A DNA stretch of 42,336 bases from Acidobacteriaceae bacterium (GTDB lineage Bacteria > Acidobacteriota > Terriglobia > Terriglobales > Acidobacteriaceae). The position numbers and the translations under genes are program-made. The stretch lies in the NCBI GenBank assembly GCA_003134435.1, contig PLBE01000126.1, forward strand, positions 59,757-102,092. Direction: 5' to 3'. Below the pieces are notes generated by a model. It was given only the letters and a program-made list of their open reading frames with translations, had not been told where the DNA came from and did not search any database. Each line of letters starts with the position of its first letter. Position 1 is the first letter of the stretch. Shown here one piece after another: positions 25,494 to 33,035 of the stretch.

Positions 25494-25526
25494 ATTGTAC
25501 ACCAACTATGGCCATCAGTTTGTCAA
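25494..25526 (-). promoter_or_regulatory. Promoter candidate for the VOC gene
   Basis: On the minus strand TTGACA (25526-25521) is followed, after a rather long 21-base spacer, by TACAAT (25499-25494). That box ends ten bases before the ATG, which fits a leaderless transcript. Confidence 0.4.
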
Positions 25527-25581
25527 CGCCTTGTGAAAGTAGCAATCGAGCAGCGCCGGCAGGACAGCCGCCGGGACCGCG

Positions 25582-25920
25582 TTACAGAGGCTTGATATGC
25601 TCGCGGATCCAGTCGAGAATCTTGGCGAATCGAAATTCGTGCCGGTCCATCGAGCCACAGATAAATCCGTACCCGTCCAATGCTTCGACCTCGATGTAAA
25701 ATCCATTGCGCCGCAGGAAGACATCTGCGGCGGTGAAAGCGATGCGCTTGTTGCCATCGGCGAAACCGTGGTTGTTGGCGAGCGGCTCCATCAGCGCGGC
25801 CGCTTCTTCTTCGACGGAGTTGTAATAGCCAGTCTGCGGACGAAAAACCGCGGCCTCAACCGCTTCCTGATCGCAGACACCATGCAGACCGCCAAATAGC
25901 TCGATCAAGCGATGCTGCAT
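25582..25920 (-). CDS. Doc/Fic-family (death-on-curing) toxin, N-terminally short, no antitoxin
   Basis: The 112-residue protein has the Fic core HGFADGNKRIAFTAADVFL (H51, F53, D55, N57, K58, R59), which matches the HxFxDGNKR active site. Doc proteins of this group phosphorylate elongation factor Tu. The first part, LIELFGGLHGVCDQEAVEAAVFRPQTGYYN, matches the family from the second helix on. Some 15-18 residues that normally precede it are missing. In frame there is no alternative start before a TGA about 39 bases upstream. Only 60 bases separate it from the aminotransferase stop, leaving no room for a Phd-type antitoxin. It may be inactive or a remnant. Confidence 0.82.
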   Translation of the reverse strand: MQHRLIELFGGLHGVCDQEAVEAAVFRPQTGYYNSVEEEAAALMEPLANNHGFADGNKRIAFTAADVFLRRNGFYIEVEALDGYGFICGSMDRHEFRFAKILDWIREHIKPL

Positions 25921-25980
25921 CCGGCCAGGTCTTTTTCCCGGCCCATTCTTCGATATTCACGACGGCTCTGTCAGGAAATT

Positions 25981-27174
25981 TCACCGCAGATTCTTCCCTA
26001 CCCAATCCTCAATCTTCGCCAGCGCCTTATTCAGATTCTCCAGCGAATTCGCCACGCTGAAGCGGAGATAGCCTTCTCCATATGCGCCAAACGCGGTGCC
26101 CGAGAGGCACGCAACTCCGGCTTGTTCGAGCAGCGCGTCGGCCAGCTTTTTGGACGGCCACTCCGTCTTCTTGATGTTCGGGAAAGCGTAGAACGCGCCC
26201 TTCGGCACCAGGCACGAGAAGCCTTTGATCTGATTCAGACCGGCTACAAATACGTCGCGGCGGCGTCTGAATTCCGCATTCATCCTGTCCACCGAAGACT
26301 GGTCGCCTCGCAGCGCTTCGATTCCAGCCACCTGCGTGAAGCTGGCCGTGCAGGAATTCGAGTTCGTCATCAACCGCGAAATATGCGTCGCCAGATCCGG
26401 ACGCATCACTCCATAACCCATGCGCCATCCCGTCATGGCGTATGTCTTCGAGAATCCGTCGAGCACGATCGTCCGCTCCTTAAAGCCCGGTACGCTCATG
26501 ATGGAAAAATCTTCGCCCTCAAAAATGAGACGGCTATAGATTTCATCCGACAGAACCATGATGTTGCGGTCGCCAATCGCGTCGGCGATGGCCACCACAT
26601 CTTTCCTGGTCAGCACGCCTCCGGTGGGATTATGCGGCGAATTGAGAATGATCAACTTCGTCCGGTCGGTAATCAGCCCGCCCAGTTCTTTCACATCCAC
26701 CGAAAAATCGCGCTCCTCGCGCAGTGGAATCGCAATCGCCCGTCCCCCGACATAGTTGATCATCGACTCGTAAATCGGGAAGCCGGGATTGGGGTAGATA
26801 ACTTCATCTCCCTCATCAATTAACGCCAGAATCGTAAAGAAAATAATCGGCTTGCCGCCAGGAACCACGACCACTTCATCGCTCGTCACCGCAACCTTGC
26901 GCGTGCGGCTGACGTAGTCCGCGATCGTCTGGCGCAGGTCGGGCAACCCGGCGGCCGGACCGTAGTGCGTCCACCCCATGTGGAGCGCATCGACCGCCGC
27001 ATCGACGATATTCGCCGGAGTGTCGAAGTCGGGCTCCCCGATCTCCAGGTGAATGACCTCTTTGCCCTGCTTCTCCAGCGCGCGCGCGCGATTCAAAACC
27101 TCAAAAGCGGTTTCCGTGCCGAGCCGCGACATCCGGCCCGCCAGACGCAATTCGTGCTGAGCTAGGGTGGGCAT
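25981..27174 (-). CDS. PLP-dependent aminotransferase, class I/II
   Basis: The 397-residue fold type I aminotransferase has IGEPDFDTPANIVDAA, YGPAAGLPDLRQTIADY, NSPHNPTGG, VLSDEIYSRL and the PLP lysine in GFSKTYAMTGWRMGYG. The C-terminal arginine lies in YLRFSVANS. These fit aspartate/alanine or aromatic aminotransferases. The amino-acid substrate cannot be told. The start at 27174 has no Shine-Dalgarno but a perfect TATAAT 12 bases upstream, which favours this start over the later MSRLGTE. Confidence 0.92.
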   Translation of the reverse strand: MPTLAQHELRLAGRMSRLGTETAFEVLNRARALEKQGKEVIHLEIGEPDFDTPANIVDAAVDALHMGWTHYGPAAGLPDLRQTIADYVSRTRKVAVTSDEVVVVPGGKPIIFFTILALIDEGDEVIYPNPGFPIYESMINYVGGRAIAIPLREERDFSVDVKELGGLITDRTKLIILNSPHNPTGGVLTRKDVVAIADAIGDRNIMVLSDEIYSRLIFEGEDFSIMSVPGFKERTIVLDGFSKTYAMTGWRMGYGVMRPDLATHISRLMTNSNSCTASFTQVAGIEALRGDQSSVDRMNAEFRRRRDVFVAGLNQIKGFSCLVPKGAFYAFPNIKKTEWPSKKLADALLEQAGVACLSGTAFGAYGEGYLRFSVANSLENLNKALAKIEDWVGKNLR

Positions 27175-27186
27175 GGTGGCGGCTGA

Positions 27187-27192
27187 ATTATA
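27187..27192 (-). promoter_or_regulatory. -10 box (TATAAT, minus strand) for the aminotransferase
   Basis: A perfect TATAAT ends 12 bases before the ATG at 27174, with no Shine-Dalgarno between. The leader would be only a few bases. Confidence 0.5.
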
Positions 27193-27245
27193 CCGCTTTG
27201 TTGGCCGTGATGGCTGTGCTCTAAGATTTCGCGGTTTGCGAACTA

Positions 27246-27779
27246 TTATGAAATACGAAACTTCCCCGCGTTAAGGCCCTCTCGTATCCGCGCCGCAACC
27301 ACCGCCGCCTCGCTGGCATCGTCCGCAATCGTGTAACGCTCGGCCTCGTCGAAGGACGAATACAACTCGCGGTAATGCGTGTAGTCGGCGATCGCGCCTT
27401 CGCCTCGTCCCGCCGCGCGTGCCGCACACACCGCTTCACTCGGCCGAAGCACGACATAGTCAAGCGGGACGTCTCTGGATTTGGCTATTCTTTGAGCGGT
27501 CTCAAGAAACCACGGCGGAATCGAGAAGTCCAGGATCACCTCGTATCCGTAGAGGGCGTATGGCAAAGCGGCAGTCGTCATCGCCGTCATAACCATCTTG
27601 AATTTGAGTTCGATTCGATGGTTGGCCGCACCCTTGGCAATAAAGAACCAGAACTTATCGCCTTCGATATAGGCGAGGGGAGCGGGCGATGAAGCAACCA
27701 GTTCGCGGGCGACAGTGGTTTTACCCGCGCCGATTGGGCCCGAGAGTATGACGATAGGCTTGCTTTCGCGACTCGTCAT
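27246..27779 (-). CDS. P-loop NTPase, small kinase-like ATPase
   Basis: The 177-residue protein has Walker A GPIGAGKTTVARELV (about residues 14-28), then YIEGDKFWFFIAKG, and a strand ending in VILDFSIPPWF in the Walker B position. A basic region follows (CAARAAGRGEGAIADYTHYREL). It resembles the AAA_33/zeta-toxin/gluconate-kinase-like group, as does the other small kinase at 4342, but the two are not close copies. It starts 12 bases after the glycosyltransferase gene and is probably co-transcribed with it. Substrate unknown. Confidence 0.75.
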   Translation of the reverse strand: MTSRESKPIVILSGPIGAGKTTVARELVASSPAPLAYIEGDKFWFFIAKGAANHRIELKFKMVMTAMTTAALPYALYGYEVILDFSIPPWFLETAQRIAKSRDVPLDYVVLRPSEAVCAARAAGRGEGAIADYTHYRELYSSFDEAERYTIADDASEAAVVAARIREGLNAGKFRIS

Positions 27780-27791
27780 AGCGCGCCAAAA

Positions 27792-28769
27792 CTACTCCGA
27801 AATCGTGCTCTCTTCGCTCTGCGCCCGCAGCACGCGATCAATGGAGTAGGGGGCCCGCGAGGTCGGTTCGTGGTAATGCCGCACCTGCATCTCTCCCAGC
27901 AGTCCCACCGCCAGCATATTCAGCCCCGCCAACAGCAAAACAGCCGAGAACATCATCATCGGGCCGTGCTGGTACATGATGTCGGTATGGTGCACGATCT
28001 TCTCCATGATCAGCCAGAAGGAAACCGCGCTGCCCGCAAAAATGCTGAACATCCCCAGCGTGCCGAAAAAGTGCAGCGGACGCGATAGGTACTTGAGCAG
28101 AAAGCGGATGGTGATCAGGTCGAAAAATACACGGAAAGTCCGCGAGATTCCGTAATGCGAAGCGCCCCGTTCCCGATTCACATTCTTGATCGGAACTTCG
28201 ATAATCGACGCCCCATACCACGACGCCAGCGCCGGAATGAAGCGGTGGAGCTCTCCGTAGAGTGGAACCTGCCCGAGAATCTCGCGGCGGTAGGCTTTGA
28301 ACGTCGTGCCAAAATCGTGAATATCGACGCCGCTCAACTTGGCCATGAACCAGTTGGCGCAGCGCGAAGGAAAACGCCGCAGCCAGAAATTGTCCACCCG
28401 ATTCTTGCGCCACCCGCTGACGATGTCGTAGCCCTCGGCAATTTTCTCGAGGAACACGGGAATGTCGGCGGGATCGTGCTGCAGGTCGCCATCCATGGCG
28501 ATGATATATTCCCCGCGGGCATGGTCGAAACCAGCTGCCAGGCCGGCCGTCTGGCCAAAATTACGGCGCAGCTTCACCACCGTCACCCGGCTGTCAACCG
28601 CCGCAATCTCACGCAGCAGCGCGAACGTGCCGTCGATCGATCCATCATCGACCAGCACCATCTCAAACGTCTCCCCGCTTGCCTCCATTACGGACTTCAG
28701 CCGCGCGTAAAGGTCGGTAACGTTTTCCTGCTCGTTGTGGAGAGGAACTACGATTGAATATTTGAGCAC
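27792..28769 (-). CDS. Glycosyltransferase family 2, polyprenyl-phosphate type, with C-terminal membrane helices
   Basis: The 325-residue protein starts at a GTG (28769). The GT-A domain has SIVVPLHNEQENV, EMVLVDDGSIDGTF, the DxD-type AMDGDLQHDP and VSGWRKNRVDNFWLRRFPS. Two C-terminal helices follow, near residues 235-260 and 268-290 (FSAVLLLAGLNMLAVGLLGEMQ). This is the DPM1/ArnC/GtrB type, which moves a sugar from a nucleotide to undecaprenyl phosphate at the membrane. Possible roles are lipid or O-antigen decoration; no other such gene is nearby. A TATAAT (28785-28780, minus) ends ten bases before the GTG, suggesting a leaderless transcript. Confidence 0.9.
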   Translation of the reverse strand: MLKYSIVVPLHNEQENVTDLYARLKSVMEASGETFEMVLVDDGSIDGTFALLREIAAVDSRVTVVKLRRNFGQTAGLAAGFDHARGEYIIAMDGDLQHDPADIPVFLEKIAEGYDIVSGWRKNRVDNFWLRRFPSRCANWFMAKLSGVDIHDFGTTFKAYRREILGQVPLYGELHRFIPALASWYGASIIEVPIKNVNRERGASHYGISRTFRVFFDLITIRFLLKYLSRPLHFFGTLGMFSIFAGSAVSFWLIMEKIVHHTDIMYQHGPMMMFSAVLLLAGLNMLAVGLLGEMQVRHYHEPTSRAPYSIDRVLRAQSEESTISE

Positions 28770-28779
28770 AGTGTCTTTA

Positions 28780-28785
28780 ATTATA
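28780..28785 (-). promoter_or_regulatory. -10 box (TATAAT, minus strand) for the glycosyltransferase
   Basis: A perfect TATAAT ends ten bases before the GTG start at 28769, with no Shine-Dalgarno between. Confidence 0.5.
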
Positions 28786-28886
28786 CGGCAGCCGGGCGCT
28801 GTTTTCGAGGTAACCGGCGTGAGGCTGACCTGTGCGAGACGCGATTTTATGCCGTCAGGCTCGCTCTTGACGCTTCCCCTCGTCGT

Positions 28887-28973
28887 TCAGACGCAGAAAC
28901 GTATCCTCACCTCGGCTGTCGCCCGCCCAATTCCACTGCTCGCTCCAGTAATCAGCGCAACTTTGTCATTCAT
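28887..28973 (-). pseudogene. Remnant of a short-chain dehydrogenase/reductase, N-terminal 21 residues
   Basis: On the minus strand an ATG at 28973 begins a reading frame starting MNDKVALITGASSGIGRATAE. This is the first strand and the TGxxxGxG cofactor loop of the SDR family. After about 21 residues the similarity stops, and a TGA ends the frame at 28887. The roughly 115 bases between there and the glycosyltransferase gene show no further SDR sequence in any frame. The rest of the gene, some 220 residues, must have been deleted. Confidence 0.75.
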
Positions 28974-29017
28974 AGTCGACGCACATGTCATCGGGAGTCG
29001 CCGATCCCCCCCCGTGA

Positions 29018-30526
29018 TTACTGTCCGGCCTTGTTCACCACCTGCTTGTCCGGCTTCGAAGTGCTGGCGGCAAAATTTGAGTCTCCGCCGTAAACTGCCG
29101 TGATCGAATTGGTACCAACCGGGAGCGTCGAAGTCATGAAAGTGGCGGAGCCGGCGTTCAAAGTCCCCGTCCCCAATACTGTCTTACCTTTCAGGAACGA
29201 GACCGTTTCTCCGTTTGGCGGCGTGCCCGCGGTCGAACTCACCACCGCGGTAAATGTCACGTCCTGCCCGAAGGTGGACGGATTCGGCGCCGACTTCAGC
29301 GTGGTTGTGGTCGGCGCTGGCGGCACGAGAATGAAGCCATGAAAAACGGTATTCGCGTCTCCATAAGTTCCCGCAATCATTCCCGCGGTATTGATGCTGA
29401 AACCTACCGTTCCCTGAAGCGAGCCCGTGCCCGCCCCCGGAGCGTCAAAGGTCGTGATGGTCCCATTGGCGGCGCGCTCGAAGCCGTGATACATCGCATT
29501 TGAGTCCGAGTAGGTGCCCGCGATAATCCCCGCCGTGTTGATGCTCAACCCGCCCGTCCCCTGTCCCGGCGGCCCGTTCCCCTTCGGCGTGAGCGATGCC
29601 AGAAATCCGTCTTTGCCCGCCCCTGGAACATCGAAGGTGGTGATCGTACCATTCGTGGCCCGCACGAAACCGTGCGCCACCCCGGTCGAGTCCGTGTAGC
29701 CTCCGGTAATCACCCCCGCCGTGTTGATGCCGAGTGCGACGGTTCCCTTTCCGTCGCTGTTGCCTGCGCCCGGAGCGTCGATGACTGTAATCGTGCCATT
29801 GGCAGCTCGCACAAAACCGTGATTGCTGCCGGTCGAGTCCTTGTACATGCCCACCACGACTCCCGCCGTGTTGATGCTAAAGGGAATGGTCCCCAGCGCA
29901 TATCCCGTGCCCGCCAGCGGAGCTTCGAACGTAGCTGTCGTCTTGCCATTGGCCGAGCGTACGAACCCGTGATACTGGCTGCTCGAATCCTTATATATTC
30001 CCGTGATGGCGCCCGCCGTGTTGATGCTCATCGGCATCGTTCCCTGGTGCTTGCCCGCGCCTGCCCCGGTTACATTGATGCTGGTGATCGTGCCATTGGC
30101 CGCTCGCATAAAACCGCCATAGACATTGCTAGAGTTCGCCAACATCCCGACCACCGTTCCGGCGGCGTTGATGCTGATGGGGAAAGTCCCTTGATTCGTG
30201 CCCGTGCCTGCGCCCGGAGCATCGAATACAGCGATTGTGCCGCCCCCGGCCGGGCGTACGAACCCGTGCGCCAGACCGTTGGAGTCATAGTAGATTCCCG
30301 TAACCGCCCCCGCCGTATTGATGTTGAGGGCGATGGTCCCCTGCGCCTTGCCCGTGCCCGCGCCCGGTGCATTGAACGTGGTGAATGTCTGCGCCGACGA
30401 GGATGTGACTGCAGCCATCGCCAAACCCAGCAGAACCGCCAGCGCGCAACCGAAACCGTGCGCATAGACTCGCCCCTGCGTCTTCAGCCCGAAAAACCCC
30501 CTTATACCCTGCGGCAAGCTGTTCAT
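29018..30526 (-). CDS. Exported seven-repeat protein with C-terminal Ig-like domain
   Basis: The ATG at 30526 (502 residues) is preceded by AAGGAG; the open frame continues upstream but looks non-coding. A signal segment (about residues 25-45, GCALAVLLGLAMAAVTSSSAQ) precedes seven tandem repeats of about 50 residues. Each has the plan (F/I)DAPGAG..., then (G/S)INTAG...G.Y.DS, then HGFVR..NGTIT. This resembles HAF-type extracellular repeats and could fold as a seven-bladed propeller. A last domain (about 405-500, TTTTLKSAPNPSTFGQDVTF...ITAVYGGDSNFAAS) is a bacterial Ig-like domain of the Big_3_5 type. It is probably secreted or surface-bound; no sorting signal is visible. Confidence 0.85.
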   Translation of the reverse strand: MNSLPQGIRGFFGLKTQGRVYAHGFGCALAVLLGLAMAAVTSSSAQTFTTFNAPGAGTGKAQGTIALNINTAGAVTGIYYDSNGLAHGFVRPAGGGTIAVFDAPGAGTGTNQGTFPISINAAGTVVGMLANSSNVYGGFMRAANGTITSINVTGAGAGKHQGTMPMSINTAGAITGIYKDSSSQYHGFVRSANGKTTATFEAPLAGTGYALGTIPFSINTAGVVVGMYKDSTGSNHGFVRAANGTITVIDAPGAGNSDGKGTVALGINTAGVITGGYTDSTGVAHGFVRATNGTITTFDVPGAGKDGFLASLTPKGNGPPGQGTGGLSINTAGIIAGTYSDSNAMYHGFERAANGTITTFDAPGAGTGSLQGTVGFSINTAGMIAGTYGDANTVFHGFILVPPAPTTTTLKSAPNPSTFGQDVTFTAVVSSTAGTPPNGETVSFLKGKTVLGTGTLNAGSATFMTSTLPVGTNSITAVYGGDSNFAASTSKPDKQVVNKAGQ

Positions 30527-30756
30527 AAGTCTCCTTCGATTGCCATTGAGCGATTGCGATAAGCAACGATTGCCTCTGGCGAACGATTGCGATTCGGAAA
30601 AACCGGGCCCGGTTCGGCCGCCGATCTTGGAGGGGAGTGGTACGGCAGTCGAGAAACACTGAATTGTCCTCCCCCGCAGCCTCGCGGTCAAGATGAAAGC
30701 GATTGCATATCAGTCTTATGGATTTGTACCTAGCGGAGTTAGGTCTGATGGAGGCC

Positions 30757-30831
30757 TGGTAGCCCCGGCAGGAATCGAACCTGCATAGTCAGTTTAGGAA
30801 ACTGAAGTCCTATCCGTTGAACGACGGGGCC
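30757..30831 (-). tRNA. tRNA-Arg(CCU), CCA encoded
   Basis: The minus strand folds as a full cloverleaf. It has acceptor GGCCCCG/CGGGGCU (with a G-U end pair), D-stem GTTC/GGAC, anticodon stem TCAGT/ACTGA around loop TTCCTAA (anticodon CCT), and T-arm GCAGG-TTCGATT-CCTGC. The discriminator is A and the CCA end is encoded. It reads AGG codons. Confidence 0.93.
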
Positions 30832-30958
30832 ACTCTTTCGATCCTACCAAAACAGAAAAGCCCCCACCACCCGCGACCAGTGACGCCCGCCCTGTGCTGC
30901 ACCCAGCGCCGCAGTTCGTCCTTCGAAGACATCCCTGGCGCGCCTTGTTCTTTTTCTT

Positions 30959-30964
30959 CATAAT
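30959..30964 (+). promoter_or_regulatory. -10-like CATAAT for the DUF1697 gene
   Basis: CATAAT ends seven bases before the ATG at 30972, with no Shine-Dalgarno between. This fits a leaderless transcript, but the -35 region is weak. Confidence 0.3.
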
Positions 30965-30971
30965 CCGGACT

Positions 30972-31523
30972 ATGGTTCTTGTCGTCTTCCTTCGGGGTGT
31001 CAATGTCGGCGGACACCGAACCTTTCGCCCCAGCATCCTCGCCCAGAAACTGAGCGCCTACCAGGTCCGGAACGTGGGTGCTGCGGGTACCTTTGTTGTG
31101 CGTAAACCTGGATCCCGGGCAAAATTCCGTGCCGCATTGCTTCGCCAGTTGCCGTTCGAAGCGGAAATTTTCCTGTGCGATAGCCGCGATCTTTTGCGAC
31201 TGGAGACCGAGAACCCGTTTGGAGCTCATCCATCACCCCCGGATGTTGTCCGCTTCGTGAGCATCCTGTCGAAAGCCGGAGGTGTCCGGGCGTCGCTTCC
31301 AGTCACCTTTCCCGCACGCGGCAACTGGCTGGTCAAGGTGATCGCGTCCCAAGGGCAATTCGTGTTCGGAGTGTACCGACGCCACATGAAGACAATCGGC
31401 TACCTGGGCCAGGTCGACAAACTTTACGGCGTGCCAGCCACCACTCGGAATTGGAACACCATCATTGCCATCACGCGAATTTTGAAGAATCCCACGGACG
31501 GACGCGTCGATTCGAATGGTTGA
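30972..31523 (+). CDS. DUF1697 family protein
   Basis: The ATG at 30972 gives a 183-residue protein that begins VLVVFLRGVNVGGHRTF, close to the DUF1697 opening (VALLRGINVGG). The middle part has QVRNVGAAGTFVVRK in place of the usual QSGN segment, and a C-terminal KLYGVPATTRNWNTI segment also matches the family. DUF1697 proteins are small soluble proteins of unknown function found across many bacteria. The frame is open upstream, but the family start argues for 30972. It runs convergent to the ThiS-like gene, 19 bases away. Confidence 0.82.
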   Translation: MVLVVFLRGVNVGGHRTFRPSILAQKLSAYQVRNVGAAGTFVVRKPGSRAKFRAALLRQLPFEAEIFLCDSRDLLRLETENPFGAHPSPPDVVRFVSILSKAGGVRASLPVTFPARGNWLVKVIASQGQFVFGVYRRHMKTIGYLGQVDKLYGVPATTRNWNTIIAITRILKNPTDGRVDSNG

Positions 31524-31542
31524 AATCAGCGATAGCTGTGCT

Positions 31543-31746
31543 CTATCTCCAACCACCGCCCACGAAGTGCACGATCTCCAGCCGATCGCCCTCATGCAAC
31601 TCCGTCTCGGCCCATTGATCGCGGGGAACGATCTCCCGGTTCAGTTCAATGGCCACGCGGTCCGGCTTCATGCCCAGTTGCGCGACGAGCGCGCCCAGAG
31701 TCCCGGCCGCGGAAACCTGGGTTTCGCCATTAATAGTGACGTTCAT
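31543..31746 (-). CDS. ThiS-like sulfur carrier protein with two residues after the Gly-Gly-Gly end
   Basis: The 67-residue protein is a ubiquitin-like sulfur carrier. It has MNVTINGE at the start, [27 protein letters not shown] in the middle and [17 protein letters not shown] at the end. In ThiS the C-terminal glycine is adenylated and thiocarboxylated to give sulfur to the thiazole of thiamine. Here W and R follow the glycines, so the tail would have to be removed first. No thiG, thiF, thiO or thiE is nearby. The only gene on the same strand is the unknown one 30 bases upstream. Confidence 0.85.
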   Translation of the reverse strand: MNVTINGETQVSAAGTLGALVAQLGMKPDRVAIELNREIVPRDQWAETELHEGDRLEIVHFVGGGWR

Positions 31747-31776
31747 TTTCTACTCTAAACTTCTTAAATTATCTTC

Positions 31777-32448
31777 TCAATCCGCCGGCCGCAGGTGGAA
31801 CTTGCGCGTAGCAGTCCGTCCCGCAAAACTTGCCTGCACGACTACGGCCGAATCAGCGAGGTCCTTCTCTTCCACGTGGACGATCATCTCGGCATTTCCC
31901 TGGGCGTCGGTGAGAACCTGCGCGTAGTAGGGAGCCGCGTCAGGGCGCGCAAAGCGCAGCGTCAGGCGCGCGCCCTCAACCGTCGCGCCTCCATCGGTAA
32001 CGCGAATATGCATCGCCAAAATGCCACTACTATGCACCGACGCGGCATTGATCCACTCCAGGTCGAGTTCCTTAACCGCCGCCAGCGTTTCCACTGTTTC
32101 CCGTTTGTCGAGGATCAGATCGAGCCTGCCCTCGCGAATCGCCTCCAGCACCTCGCGATGCAGTTCGCGCAGCAACCTCTCGCGCCCCTGATCGTTACTC
32201 AGAGAATCGCTCAAAGAGCCGCGCCGTGGATCGCTCGAAGAATCGCTGGAGGAGATGCCCTCGGAAACGCTGGCCACGCCGTCGCTGCCCGCCGCTACCG
32301 CCAAACCGTAGGGAACCGCGCGCTTTCCGATGCAGCGACCCCGAACGAATACCTGGGTCTGCAGCAACTGCTCGCCCTCCCGGGCTTCGCTCTGCACGTG
32401 GTAAACCGTGTCCTCGTGCCGAATGTCGGTGTTAAAACCAAAAATCAT
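31777..32448 (-). CDS. Unknown two-part protein upstream of the ThiS-like gene
   Basis: The 223-residue protein has no signal peptide. Residues 1-50 (MIFGFNTDIRHEDTVYHVQSEAR...VFVRGRCIGKRAV) look like a small beta-rich domain. A Ser/Asp-rich linker (60-85) leads to a charged helical part (RERLLRELHREVLEAIREGRLDLIL). Residues 130-223 look like an Ig-like or carboxypeptidase-regulatory-like beta-sandwich (MHIRVTDGGATVEGARLTLRF...LTDAQGNAEMIVHV). I do not recognise a named family. It is probably co-transcribed with the ThiS-like gene (30-base gap). Confidence 0.7.
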   Translation of the reverse strand: MIFGFNTDIRHEDTVYHVQSEAREGEQLLQTQVFVRGRCIGKRAVPYGLAVAAGSDGVASVSEGISSSDSSSDPRRGSLSDSLSNDQGRERLLRELHREVLEAIREGRLDLILDKRETVETLAAVKELDLEWINAASVHSSGILAMHIRVTDGGATVEGARLTLRFARPDAAPYYAQVLTDAQGNAEMIVHVEEKDLADSAVVVQASFAGRTATRKFHLRPAD

Positions 32449-32565
32449 GCGCTTTAGGCTCTCCCCGGCCTGGTCGTGCCCCTACGTTCCAGGACATCGT
32501 GCCGCCAGGCACCGTGCCCAAACAGGTTCCACCGGATTTAACTGTCGTTAAAACGCGTACTTAGC

Positions 32566-32594
32566 TTGACACATCTCGCACGCAAAACTAATCT
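32566..32594 (+). promoter_or_regulatory. Distal nuo operon promoter
   Basis: TTGACA (32566-32571), a 17-base spacer and TAATCT (32589-32594) form a plausible sigma-70 promoter, giving a leader of about 40 bases before nuoA. Confidence 0.5.
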
Positions 32595-32600
32595 AGAACG

Positions 32601-32629
32601 TTCCCACTTGCTTGGCGCCGATTATATAT
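32601..32629 (+). promoter_or_regulatory. Proximal nuo operon promoter candidate
   Basis: TTCCCA (32601-32606), 17 bases, then TATATA (32624-32629) ends ten bases before the nuoA ATG at 32640. No Shine-Dalgarno is present, so this promoter would give a leaderless nuo transcript. Confidence 0.4.
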
Positions 32630-32639
32630 AGCTCTTCCT

Positions 32640-33035
32640 ATGCCGGACAATTATTTCGCTCGCTACCTGCCCCTCCTGATGCACTTCGGCATCGCCACGG
32701 CTCTAGCCAGCGTGATTGTGACCCTTTCCTGGTTCATTGGCCAGCATAAACCGGGCCGCGCCAAGATGTCGCCGTACGAGTGCGGCGTGGAACCCGTCGG
32801 CGATGCTCGCGGCAGGTTCTCCGTTAAGTTCTACCTCGTCGCCATGCTCTTTATATTGTTCGACGTGGAAGCGGTTTTCCTTTACCCTTGGGCGGTCATC
32901 CTGCGCGAACTCAAAATGTTCGGTTTTTGGGAGATGATGGTGTACATCGCCATCGTGCTCGTCGGCCTCTTTTATGTTTGGAAAAAAGGCGTGCTCGACT
33001 GGGGATTGACGGCCATGAAGCGGGGTGACTTCTAG
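32640..33035 (+). CDS. nuoA: NADH-quinone oxidoreductase subunit A
   Basis: The 131-residue membrane subunit of complex I has three helices and the conserved loop MSPYECGVEPVGDARGRFSVKFYLVAMLFILFDVEAVFLYPWA. It contains the Cys-containing YECG segment and the acidic FDVE of the second helix, both part of the quinone-entry region. The stop codon overlaps the GTG start of nuoC. In the usual order nuoB would follow; it does not here. Confidence 0.96.
   Translation: MPDNYFARYLPLLMHFGIATALASVIVTLSWFIGQHKPGRAKMSPYECGVEPVGDARGRFSVKFYLVAMLFILFDVEAVFLYPWAVILRELKMFGFWEMMVYIAIVLVGLFYVWKKGVLDWGLTAMKRGDF

Noticed and set aside
29672-30562. A 296-codon plus-strand frame opposite the repeat protein
   Set aside because: Its repeats simply reflect the DNA repeats of the real gene on the other strand, and its Arg/His-rich composition is typical of a shadow frame.
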